The translations under genes and the position numbers were made by a program. 64,000 nucleotides of DNA from Bombardia bombarda. Lineage: Eukaryota > Ascomycota > Sordariomycetes > Sordariales > Lasiosphaeriaceae. The stretch is taken from assembly GCA_030512295.1 (NCBI GenBank), contig JAULSR010000002.1:372001-436000 (forward strand), given 5' to 3'. Below are positions 1 through 11,012 of the stretch, one piece after another (positions within the stretch are counted from its first letter, which is position 1; each line of letters starts with the position of its first letter). Under the pieces are notes generated by a model that worked only from the letters and a program-made list of their open reading frames with translations, did no database searches and was not told the DNA's origin.

Positions 1-420
1 GAACATAAAAAGAATTGGAGGACTGGTAGCAGGAGAGATTGGTGGCCAAACACCCGACTGCAAGCTGTGCGTTTCGTGTGCTTTTGGCGCGCTGATGTGC
101 TAGTTCGAGATACTTGCAAATACCTCAGGTACCAGTACACCATACCCAAGCTACCTATCTAATCGGGCTTTGTGATCAGAGTGGGCCTGGCCAGAAAATC
201 TTCAAAGTGGGTGCCGAGAAAGAAGGTGCGATGACGTTTTCTGGCGGGCGTGGGGCTGCAAAGTTGGAGCATGTGTGGCTTGTCGGACTGTCTATTCCTG
301 CCGTTCTCTCTCATAAATCTACCGGATCTAAACCTAATTAAACTTAATGTGTCTGCTCCTAGCCAACCAATCTCGCCCAAACCACGAACTACACCCTCTT
401 CCTCGAAACATATACCGTTA

Positions 421-562
421 CCCTGATTCTAACTATAACCCGAACACCTAAACACTTAACTACAAACCCCTAACCAAGTTATATAAAGGAAATCACGGGT
501 AGAATCGCAGTTAGTAGTCAGTGGTTAGGCGGTTAGTGTTCGGGTTATGGTTAAAATCAAGG
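421..562. repeat. Imperfect inverted repeat with TATA-like loop
   Basis: Bases 421-448 read in reverse complement match 535-562 at 24 of 28 positions, and all four differences are purine transitions. A second short match (around 465-475 against 521-531) lies inside with indels between. The loop contains TATATAAAGG near 480. It could be a small MITE-like relic or a chance hairpin; no target-site duplication was identified. Confidence 0.55.
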
Positions 563-2882
563 TAGTAGTTAGTGTGTGTAGGTGTGATTTGGTGGATGTA
601 CACGGTAGATCTATGAGTAGGCACGGTAGGAATAGACAGTCCGTGGCTTGTAAGGTGGACACGGACCACTCTTGGTGGAGTGGCCTCCAAGTGGCAAGTG
701 ACCAGGGTTGTCTACCCCACCAAGTCGTCACTAGATTTGGGATTCTAGGTTGGATGGTTTTTTTTTGTTTTTTACACCAGCTTGGACATGTGTGCAGAGA
801 GTGTACAGCACCACATAACAGCATTCATGCGATCTTCAGCTGCGGCGGACGGGATTTTGGCCGTATTGCTGCCGTGGCTCGCGTGGCTGATGGGATTTGC
901 GTCATGTTGAAAAGCCGTGAGGGGATGAAATCTTGATCGAGAACGGCTTGTAGGGCATCTGCATATCAGCTCTACCATAGGCAGTTAGTGCCGGACTGAC
1001 TTGGCCAGTTTTGCTGTTACAGGATCTGCCAGGCCCCTGGTCACCTCCGATGACGATCCCGTGTCAGAGCCGGAGCCAGCGTTGACTACCCTCCCACTCC
1101 AAAGCTGCGAATCCCGGCCGGCATGTGCCAAATCCACTGCTCGTACGATACCACATTCCACATTCATACCTGTACCTGTGTTCTGTATAGTATGTTGGTA
1201 AAATAATAGGTATCCAAACGAACGCCTGGCACGCGAGACTTGGCATGATATTAATCCCCTTTCACTTCTGACCTTCGGTGCACTACCCGTACATCATAAG
1301 ATACCAGGCAGGTCAAACAGGTATGTCCGTACTAGAGTGGCTCAAGTGGCAAGTTTGACGCGTCGGTTCTGTTCGTGGCGCCGCAGCGCCTGATGGCTTG
1401 ATGGGGGATCGACATGTTGGAGTCGCACTACCGCCCATCTCTCGACATTATAACAGGTTGGGTAGGCTATGTTGCATGGTGTTTTGCTGGGAGATGGGAT
1501 GGAGGGGCCAAATTAAATGCATTGCATATGCACAGTTACTTGACAACGCTGATATGATATCAAATCGCAGCTCGCTGTCCCTGGCAAGACCTGGCCTCGT
1601 CTGGCTGAAATGCAATGGCCCCTCAGCACCCCCTGCTTTGCCTGCCTGGTTCTATGTGATCTTGGATCTGGCAGTCTACCTGAATTCGCGTGTTCGCTTC
1701 CAGGATTCCCATCAGGATTCCCATCGGAAAATTCTGTTTCCGCATATAGTATTGTAAGGCATGGCTGCAGCTGCATCTGCATCTGTCAATCTGTTCTGTT
1801 AACTTTCAGGGTCGGGCAATCCAGCCGCAATAATACGAGACATCTTGCATTGTTGCACATCCTGCATTGTTGCCACTTATACCCATCCACGCAGATGCAC
1901 GCATACACAGTACGCACTTATGCACACATGAGCAACGATGTCGACTGGGAATTTCTTATCGTGTGCGAAGCAACAAGTTATTTTTTCACTGGTGATTATC
2001 CGGGCTCCTCTGGCTGACTGCTACCTGGCCGTCGAAACAAACATTGCGACACCGGGCACTATGTACGAAGTACCACGATGATTATTCCTCTTAACAACAT
2101 CATTGGTGGTCGGAAAACCGGTGTGCGTAGGGATTCGTCGACAGCCTTAGCGATTGCAACTAGACTCTCACAACCACACGCGATACCCGAACCCAACCCA
2201 ACCTTTGGATTACATGAACCTTTCGTATACAAATGATGTCAATTTCCATGCTATCCGTAGAACAATCTTCCGTATGACCTCCCAAGCTCTTGGTCCCAGA
2301 AGCGGTACCCTCAACAATGACCAAGTCGTCTTGCGGTGAATGATCATGGCGGTATGCGCGGCGGCCCTGCTGTGTTACAATTGTGCGATATCAGCTTTCC
2401 TCCTCAAATATCCAGACCACGCAATCGATTCAATGACGCGGCGGCCAACGAGGCAACGAGGCAACGAGAGAGAGACACGTTTTTGCCTCGGACTCGCTGA
2501 TAGCATACCTACCTTACACATAGGACCTAGGCATACTTCGTAGTAGCCAATTATTCATTACCACTAGACGGGGGAATAGACGGGGCTGGTTGGCTGTATT
2601 AAGCAGGGATCGTCATCGTTGCAGGGCTTTGCGTTTCCGACAGACACTGTGGTTGGGGGGCTCCCAGCTTCTTGGGCGCAGCCGACGCTCCGGGGCCTAG
2701 GCCGTTCCAAGCATTGTATTGGCGGCCCCCCTTGGCGCCCGCAGCTAGAAGACGGATCGAGAGAGGACCAAGAGGGCTTAAAATCTTCCTTGGTCTTAGG
2801 TAGTGTTAGGCCAAGACCATCTGGATTGAAAATGAAAAGCGTTTTGGGAGGTTGGGTAAGACCAAAGAAACACAAAGAACCC

Positions 2883-2932
2883 CCATGATTGGCCATGATT
2901 AGCCATGATTGGCCATGATTGGCTATGACTAA
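2883..2932. repeat. 10-base tandem array, unit CCATGATTGG
   Basis: Five head-to-tail units of ten bases are visible. Units one, three and four are identical, unit two differs by one base and unit five is diverged. It lies in non-coding DNA. Confidence 0.85.
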
Positions 2933-3587
2933 CCAAAGCTGACTCTTCCCTCACGTATCTGGCTAACAGCCAGTTCAGGCGCTAAGCCTCAGTGTATGGC
3001 GGATTGGGGTAGGCTGCCGGATGTTACCGATCGCCCTCATGGGAGGCGATCCACCAACGCTGGCTTTGGGGCCTTGGCCTGCTGCGTCTTATCATGATCC
3101 ATTGACACATCAAGTTTGAGACGTTCCTACACCCCGATCGAGATCCTTTTCCTTCGCTGCAGCCCACGCTCTCTATTTCCACATCATCAAACAACCGCCT
3201 TCCCGCTCAAAGGTGGACGGTGTCTTTCCTGTTAAAACAACACGCGATCCCCTTTTCCAACTGATCTGCATTTTGTTTCACTTTCTACTACACTCGGTGC
3301 GACAAACTAAGTCTAGACCTACCTAGCAGCAAACGCTCCTTCCAACGAACCCGCCAGTGCCGCCCCCGGGCCCCCAGTCAGGCACAAGCGACAACTCAGA
3401 GATTTGCACCTTTTCGATTCCCGAGACATATCAACCCGGTCGGCGCCACCTCTCCGTCTGCTCCATTCTTTTTTCCATCCTCCATCCTCCATCGACCGTT
3501 GTTTTCCTTCCTCCCAGAACTAGTCACTGGAACTAGTTCCATCCACACACCATCTCTAGGACAGACCACCGACCGCGTGCCAGATTT

Positions 3588-5489
3588 ATGGGTTACCTCG
3601 ACATCCGGTCGCCGACGTCATTGCGGCTGTCCATGGCCGCCTCTGGCGAACCATTCGATCAGACGCTGATACCCTCTGCGCCCTCTCCTTTCGTCATTTT
3701 CAAGAAGAATACCCATGATTCTCATCCTTCCATCGACCACCTGATTCTCCTCGTCTTCGGGGCCGTCCTGGAGGTCGTTTGCGTCAGCTTACCCGGCTAC
3801 ATCATTGCCAGACTCGGCCATTTCGATGCCGACAAGCAGAAGTTTCTGGCAAACCTCAATGTTATGCTGTTTACGCCATGCCTGAGTATGTCGCAATTGA
3901 AGAAACATAGGGGAAACAAACAATGGGTGTCTATAAAAGCAAGCTAACCTGTTAGTAATAGTCTTCACCAAGCTCGCGTCCCAATTGAATTCCGACAAAC
4001 TCGTCGAGCTCGGCGTAATCCCCATCATCTTCGTCATCCAAACCCTAGTGTCTTATGCCGTCTCCAGGATCGTAGCAAAATGCTTTCGCTTCAACAACCG
4101 CGCATCCAACTTCGTCACGGCCATGGGCGTGTTTGGCAATTCCAACTCGCTCCCGATCTCTCTTGTTATCTCTCTGTCGCAAACGCTCAAGGGGCTGCAT
4201 TGGGACAAAATACCGGGCGACAACGACGATGAGGTGGCCGCCCGCGGCATCCTGTACCTCATGATCTTCCAGCAGCTCGGCCAGCTCGTCAGATGGAGTT
4301 GGGGATACCATGTCCTGCTCGCGACCAAGGACAAATACCCAGAGTATCAAAACGAGGCTATCGAAGAGGGCCGCCACAACGGAGAGATCTATCGGGACGA
4401 GGAGGCCGAGGGGCTTCTCATCACCGGCCTTGATGACGACAACAATGAGGCTGGCGATGAAGACGAGGGGACCATCATCGCCGCCCTCTCGGGCCCGCCT
4501 TCGCAATCTGACGACTCGGAGGTCTACGAGCCCGCCGGTCGGACCCCTGTCGCAGGAACTTCCAGGGCATCTCCCAATGACTCTGAGGACGATGAGCACG
4601 ACGGCAGCCCCCACAAGACCAGCATCAGGGCCAACGTGGCGTCATCCAACGGCCTGGACGGAATTATGTCGTTCCCCCGCATTGGTAATACCGGCGATGA
4701 GCCCGAAATCCCGTCAGGCATCAAGGGTCTCCGGGTACGCGCCAGCCTTTCCCTCAAGAGGTCTCAGGCCTGTATCTCGACGCGTCTAGCGCAAATCTAC
4801 GACGCGCTCCCGCAACCCCTGCAGGCCACTCTGCTCTTCTTCCAGGTTGTCGGCAAGAAAGTCCACAGCTTTGTCTGGGAGTTCATGAACCCGCCGTTGT
4901 GGGCGATGCTCCTGGCCGTCCTCGTCGCCTCTGTTCCCGACCTCCAACGGCTCTTCTTCGAAGAGGACTCGTTCGTGAAGACCAGCGTGACGAGCGCCAT
5001 CAGCTCGTCGGCGGGCGTGGCGGTCCCCCTGATCCTAGTGGTGTTGGGCGCCAACCTGGCGCGCAACACGCAGAAGCGCGACGCGGCCGACGCCGAGGAG
5101 AAGGAGATTGGCACGCGCCTGCTCGTGGCGTCGCTCATCTGCCGGATGCTGCTACCGACGCTGATCATGGCGCCCATCCTGGCGCTGTTTGCCAAATACG
5201 TGCCTATCAGCATTTTGGACGATCCGATCTTTGTCATTGTGTGCTTCTTGCTCACGGGCGCGCCGAGCGCGCTGCAGCTTGCTCAGATCTGCCAGATCAA
5301 TAATGTGTACGAGGTGGTCATGGGCAAGATTCTGTTCCAGAGCTATGTGATATGGTATGTTTTTGTTCCCCCACCTTTGTGTAACAGGGTTTGTGTATTG
5401 TGCTAACGCGGCTATTTTGTACTAGGATTCTTCCCTCAACACTAGTCCTGGTGATGTGTGCGCTTGAGGTTGTTGAATGGGCTAAATAA
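3588..5489 (+). CDS. ECM3-like / auxin efflux carrier family membrane transporter
   Basis: This is a predicted multi-pass membrane transporter of the auxin efflux carrier family (PF03547), to which yeast Ecm3 belongs; fungal members are thought to sit in internal membranes and their substrates are poorly defined. Exons are 3588-3885, 3962-5354 and 5426-5489, giving 584 residues. Splicing restores the family signature FTPCLIFTKLASQL across intron 1, and both introns have a GCTAAC branch site. The first half carries hydrophobic helices with a conserved GNSNSLP motif. A long acidic, Ser-rich loop follows (about residues 220-330), and the C-terminal half has further helices ending in LPSTLVLVMCALEVVEWAK. 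The start is the first in-frame ATG; another at 3633 is possible. The N-loop-C architecture is typical of fungal members. Confidence 0.9.
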
Positions 5490-6872
5490 GGAGAACGTGT
5501 CTCTCGCTCAGACTCGGTCTCAAGTCAATCACGTCCAACTTCAGTCTCTCTCGCTTGACTTTGCTGCCTCCCTCTACAGATCCGTTCTAGTTTTCCACTT
5601 GTCATAAATCGTCGACTGCACATAGCTCTATTGCTCTGAGATCCCTCAGAGGGTACATAAATGTAACATCATCCGCAACTGGCGTTAGGCCCTTGACAGG
5701 GTCGGGCGTTTTTTTATCCTTTTCCTTCAGACCGTGGGTATTCATAGGGGCACAATTTTTGATTATGCTTCTGCGCATACGAGAGTAATGGACGGCGTTA
5801 TTTGATATTAGATGTGTTGTGTGGGTTTATTATGCATAACATAACTGAATGATTATGGTATTTCTTTTGTTGTCTGTTCTTCTTTCTCTTTACCTGTCTG
5901 TCTATCTATTGGCCTCACGGTCAATGTGTGTATTATATCATAGGGCTGGTACGACAAAATGGGATTTATTACTGGATAGATTGACTGACATCGTATGGTA
6001 TCGGTGACCTGACCACACGTATATATACTATAGTCCTCTTAGGGGTGATGGGCATACGTGGAATGCACAAGGTGAAATTTCATGATGGATGCTGTACCAG
6101 TATGCGCTGTATTCCTCCTTGTCCTGAGTAAGTTTTGGGGTTCCCTACCCCCTGAATGATGTTAATGCATTCCCAGTACACATCCCTTGCTCGGGACTGA
6201 ACATGACCCCTGAATAAGAACCCGGCAGTCTTTCGAAGAGCCGCCATGTAGTTTATGACGTGGTGGACCACGTTCCCCATCAGCGGCCGTTATCTTATTG
6301 ACTGGCAGTGGCAGGCCGTGATGATAGGGTCGGTGCGTCTGACAAAAGAAGCTTAAGATTATGTATGGGTTGCGATTGGGAGGGGATTGTAACTTGGTGA
6401 TGATGTAGCTCTATTTCTTCCTCCATTCAGTTGGTGACGGTGACCTCACTTCACTCTACTTATGAACCATGCAAGTCAGATATTTCCTAACAAACCTCCT
6501 GTAATAGGAAAATAAACACATATATGGGTACAAGCGTTCAGATGGCTACACTACCTATACATGGATGATGACTGACGGGAGCATGGTATAGAAACCAGAT
6601 GCCCCCTTCAGTTTGTATGAGAGGAGCAGACTGATATTTAATGCTGTCGTGACTCACGCTCCCTTTTCGATCGACAGTATGATCTATGATGAGTCCGACT
6701 GGGACCATGCTCTCCCACCACTAAAAGACCCCCAGCCTCATCCTTCTATTGATTTGACTCAACGTGTTTGTTCCCTTCTTTTAAAATTGGTAGTTAAATA
6801 ATACATGCCCAAGAAAAATGAAACCAGTTGCTGGAGAGCCTACTTCCCTAGCTCTTCAAGACCCTTTCTTCT
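5490..6872. other. Convergent 3' spacer
   Basis: This spacer of 1.4 kb lies between the 3' ends of the transporter and the flavoprotein gene. It is AT-richer than the flanking genes and must hold both 3' untranslated regions. Only very short open frames occur and none has recognisable features. Confidence 0.6.
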
Positions 6873-7716
6873 TTAAACCCCATTCGTCAACCCGCCGTGA
6901 TTCGCACCGCTCGTGCTATTAGGCTCGACATGATAGTCACGCACGGCACCCTTCCAATCCGCAATCCGAACATCCCGGATACCCACGACAATGACCCGGA
7001 CCTCCTCACCGGCGACAAAACAGCCCCTGCCACCGTCGCCTTCCTGCTGTTGGCCGCCATTACCGACAATGCTCTCCCTCCTAAGGAGGCTGGCGGTGGC
7101 GGCGGAGAGGGTGGTCTCGGTGTCGAACGTGTTGTTCTCGAGGTGCTTCTGGCGGTAGAAGGACTCCTCTTGGGAGCTGCTGTCGACGAGGCGGGCGGCG
7201 CCGTTGATGGTGGCGCTGATGGAGGAGACGGCGCTCGTGTTGAGGTTGAAGAGCAGGGAGGCGAGGGAGCTGCGCTGCTCGGGGTTGGGGGAGGCGGCGC
7301 CGCCCGACATGCGGCGCTGCTGGGTGGTGGAGGGGCGGTGGGAGACCCCTATTGAGGTGGAGGAGGGAGGGAGATCAGAATATATAGGTGAGAAATGTAG
7401 AATTGGGTGGCCAGACAGATAGCTATTGCTTACAGTCATGTACCAGCAGAGATACGTGTGGGTTCGCTACCAGATTGTTCATCTTCTTGCTGTCTGGGTT
7501 GGTGGTCATGACGATGATGGGGAGGTCCGAGTAGGGCGAGTTGGGCAGGTATGTATAGTTCATGAGCGAGACGTGGGGGATGTTGTCGTTGCATGTGGCC
7601 AGATGGAGGAAGCGCGCGTTCTCGAGGCACTGCACCACCTCTGGCGGCAGCTCCGTCGTGATGCTCATGTGTGTGTCGCCGGCCGAGGCCTCGTGGTTGA
7701 GGGGTATTTGCTCCAT
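6873..7716 (-). CDS. Pyridoxamine 5'-phosphate oxidase-like FMN split-barrel protein
   Basis: The two-exon gene (7716-7434, then 7348-6873) encodes 252 residues. The N-terminal part reads like the FMN-binding split barrel of the PNPOx-like family that includes yeast YLR456W and YPR172W: LPPEVVQCLENARFLHLATC, a PHVSLMNYTYLP strand, then MTTNPDSKKMNNLVANPHVSLLVHDW. Removing the 85-base intron joins LLVHD to WVSHRP, as expected for the family. The middle (about 100-200) is Ser/Ala-rich, and the C-terminus contains EEVRVIVVGIRDVRIADWKGAVRDY. Family members probably bind FMN; a true pyridoxamine oxidase activity is not implied, and the physiological role is unknown. Start: ATG at 7716, with an upstream spacer shared with the carboxylase gene. 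Confidence 0.85.
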
Positions 7717-8534
7717 GGCTGGCTTCTTGCTGTGAAATGCCGCCTTCTCGGTCGATGAGCTATGTACTAGCTATCCTGAAGGACGGGACAGGCTCCGTCT
7801 GGCGATGAGCGGGTGGGGTCGGTCGGGGAAGACTGGAAGAGAGACGGCGCGGTCAAAGATGTGACTGAGCAACTGGGTTTGCAGAGCTGACCAATTTCAA
7901 CCTTCTGTCAGAATTTGCTGTCGGCGTGGACTTTTCGCAAGGAATCTTCACTTGGGATGCTCGTCGATCGGGTGGAGAGGAACCTGAGCGGGACGTTGGG
8001 CGATGAACTATCCCTGCCGTGTGGGCGGGCCAGAGCTGGGGTGACTAATGCGGGGCAGACGCGGAGAGACCCCTACTGCCCTGCTAGCAATGACGTGGGA
8101 CCTGTAAGTCGAAAGTTGGGGAAGGGAGCTTGGAGCTCTCCTCATAACAGCATTAGATGCTGAATCGAAATGTTGTTCTTTGGCTTGACGAGTAAAAATA
8201 TGAACAATAGGAAGATCGCGATGCGGGATATGGTATAGAGGCAATCAATTGTGCAATCATAGCAGCTCAATCCTCCTACACAGTCGATCGGTCACGAGTG
8301 CCCATGTCGATGAATTCGGTCTCGGATCTTGCAGGGGGGTAGCAGCACAACGGCTAGTATCGGCCTGCTCTTTCTGGCTCGAGTTGGACAAACACCAAGC
8401 GATCTTCATCTCTCCTCTTCTGTCCTTTCTCTCCCTTGTACAGATGCTATCTGCTGTCCCCCCTTCAGAAACGCCATAACATAGTGGATAGGAAGTAGAA
8501 ACCAGCCCAAAACCACCTCACAATTCCCTTCACA
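7717..8534. promoter_or_regulatory. Divergent promoter region, flavoprotein / MCC alpha
   Basis: These 818 bases separate the start codons of two divergent genes, so both promoters and 5' leaders must lie here. The part next to 8535 is C/T-rich, as is common in fungal leaders. No specific factor site is claimed. Confidence 0.55.
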
Positions 8535-11012
8535 ATGCGCTCCCTACCACGCACCGCCCGCCAGCGGCTCCGGGTGCCTCCTCCCCGCCCCGCGCATCAC
8601 CTCCCCCTACCCATCACCACACCCTCCTCCTCCGCCGCTGTCGCCCCCATCGCAACCCATGCGTCCACCTCGAGCACCACCACGATCGTCAAGCCCATCA
8701 CCTCCCTCCTGATCGCCAACCGCGGCGAGATTGCGCTGCGGATCGCGCGCACCGCCTCCGCCATGGGCATCACCACCACGACCCTCTACACCGACATCGA
8801 CGCGGCCTCGCAGCACGCCCGGTGCGCGCCCTCGTCGCTTGCCCTCGGCCCGTCCGCGTCCGCCTACCTCGACGGCGCCCGCATCGTCGCCCTGGCCAAG
8901 CAGCACGGCATCCAGGCGCTGCACCCGGGCTACGGCTTCCTCTCCGAGAATCCGGCCTTTGCGCGCGCCTGCGAGGACGCCGGAATCGTCTTTGTCGGCC
9001 CGCCCGCGCGCGCCATGGCTGAGATGGGCGACAAGGCCCGCAGCAAGGAGATCATGACGGCCGCCGGTGTTCCCTGCGTGCCGGGCTATCATGGCGGGGA
9101 GCAAGGGGTCGAGGAGCTGGCTGCGCGTGCGAGGGAGATTCGCTATCCCGTGTTGTTGAAGAGCGTGAAGGGGGGAGGGGGCAAAGGTATGAGGATTGTG
9201 AAGACGGAGGAGGAGTTTGAGGCGCAGCTGAGGAGCGCGAGGGCCGAGGCGCGCGCGAGTTTCGGGGAGGGCGGGGAGGTCATGTTGGTGGAGAAGTACA
9301 TTGTGCGCCCGCGGCATGTGGAGGTGCAGGTGTTTGCGGACCAGTATGGGAATTGCGTTGCGCTGGGGGAGCGGGATTGCTCCGTGCAGAGGCGGCATCA
9401 GAAGATTCTGGAGGAGAGCCCGGCGCCGGCGCTGGACGATGCGACGAGGAAGGACTTGTGGGAGAAGGCGAGGACGGCGGCGCTCGCGGTGGGCTATGTC
9501 GGCGCCGGCACGGTCGAGTTCATCCTGGACAAGGACAGCGGCGAGTTTTATTTCATGGAGATGAACACGCGGCTGCAGGTGGAGCATCCCGTCAGCGAGA
9601 TGGTGACGGGCACCGATCTGGTCGAGTGGCAGTTCCGGGTCGCGGCCGGCGAGAGGCTGCCGCTGACGCAGGACGAGATCGAGGCGCGCATCCTGGAGCA
9701 CGGGGCCGCCATCGAGGCGAGGATATACGCCGAGAACCCTGAGAAGGGCTTCTTCCCCGACTCGGGCAAGCTCGTGCATCTCGCGACGCCCGAGACGTCG
9801 GCCGACGTGCGGATTGATGCTGGCTTCGTCGAGGGCGATACTGTATCGGAGGCATACGACGGCATGATTGCCAAGCTGATTGTCAGGGGCAAGGACCGCG
9901 AGACGGCCATCCGCAAGATGGAGCTCGCCCTGCGCGAGTACGAGGTCGTGGGGCTCAGCACCAACATTGAGTTTCTCAAGCGGCTCTGCCAGAGCCAGGC
10001 TTTCATCGACGGCGACGTCGAGACTGGGTTTATTGACAAGTGGAAGGATGACCTCTTCACGCCGCGCCCGACGGCCAATGAGGTCTTTGCCCAGGCTGCT
10101 CTCGGCATGCTTGACGCACAGATCTCGGCGTCGTCGTCGTCGTCGTCTGCTGGGCCGCATGGCGAGACGCTCGGCTTTAGCAAGGCCCGGACCCTGAGCG
10201 AGCGCAAGTTCGCCTTCCGTGTCCAGGACGATACCAGCGCCGAGGAGGGCAAGGTGGTGGAGGTCTCTGTGACACAGACGGGCAACAAGCTATTCAACGT
10301 CGCCGTGTCGAGAACAGATGTGGCAAGCGAGGGCGTGCCCACCTCGGAGGTGTTCAAGAACATAGTGTGCGAGTCTGCGTCGCCTTCGGACACAAAGACC
10401 AAGCTGACCACCTTCTTCCCTCTCTCGAGGATCGAGTCAACGCTAGTTCGGGATCCCACGAGGGACGACAGGCTGTCGCTGTTCCAGCTGGGCCACAAGA
10501 CGGAGCTGCATCTCGTTGCGCCGTCGTGGTTTGACAAGGCGCTGGGGCTCAAGGAGCTGACGGCGAGCGTGGTCGCGCCCATGCCGTGCAAGATCCTAAG
10601 GAACGAGGTCAGCGAGGGACAAGAGGTGGAAAAGGGGGCGCCTTTGGTAGTGTGAGTGTCTTACACTCTATCTCTCTCTCTCTCGCTCTTTTGTTTATCC
10701 CCTCCCCCTTTTTGAACTTCGATTACTAATGTTCTATTTCTGCTCTCGCTAGTATCGAATCCATGAAGATGGAGACGGTGATTAGATCACCACAAAAGGG
10801 GGTTATCAAGAAGTTGGCACACAAGGAAGGTGTAAGTGACCTCATCTCTAGATCCTTCTTTCCCCTTCCATTCTCGTCCTCCCCATTAAGCAAAGACCAG
10901 CGAATCAGATGAACTGACCTGGGCTGTTACACTTCTATAGGATATTTGCAAGGCTGGTACCGTGCTTGTTCTATTTGAAGATACCGAGGATGTTTCCAGT
11001 GCGGAGCCATAG
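8535..11012 (+). CDS. mccA: Methylcrotonoyl-CoA carboxylase alpha (biotin) subunit, mitochondrial
   Basis: This subunit carries biotin and carboxylates it with ATP and bicarbonate; with the beta subunit it converts 3-methylcrotonyl-CoA to 3-methylglutaconyl-CoA in mitochondrial leucine breakdown. Exons 8535-10651, 10753-10831 and 10941-11012 give 755 residues, close to the usual size. The Arg-rich N-terminus (1-50) looks like a mitochondrial presequence. The biotin carboxylase part follows: LLIANRGEIALRIARTA near 57, GYGFLSENPAFA, the glycine-rich ATP loop KSVKGGGGKGMR, MEMNTRLQVEHPVSEM and the RIYAENP region. The biotinyl domain is at the end, with the biotin-accepting lysine (about 711) in ESMKMET, which lies in exon 2. 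Propionyl- and acetyl-CoA carboxylases are less likely: the former is not typical of fungi and the latter is far longer. An AATAAA-like signal lies near 11078. Confidence 0.95.

Larger units (their letters stand above)
1..3587. other. Gene-free leading region (3.6 kb)
   Basis: No reading frame here looks like a recognisable protein on either strand; the open frames are short, overlap antisense to each other and lack family motifs. The stretch holds an imperfect inverted repeat (421-562), a short 10-base tandem array (2883-2932) and, from about 3100, the C/T-rich leader of the transporter gene that starts at 3588. A small unrecognised gene cannot be excluded without transcript data. Confidence 0.6.

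Noticed and set aside
547..936. A 129-residue open frame on the plus strand
   Set aside because: It begins inside the inverted-repeat arm, overlaps long antisense frames, lacks motifs and has T-rich runs typical of non-coding DNA.
8607..10160. A 517-residue antisense frame opposite MCC alpha
   Set aside because: It is the shadow of a GC-rich coding gene, with Arg/Leu/His-rich composition and no family resemblance.
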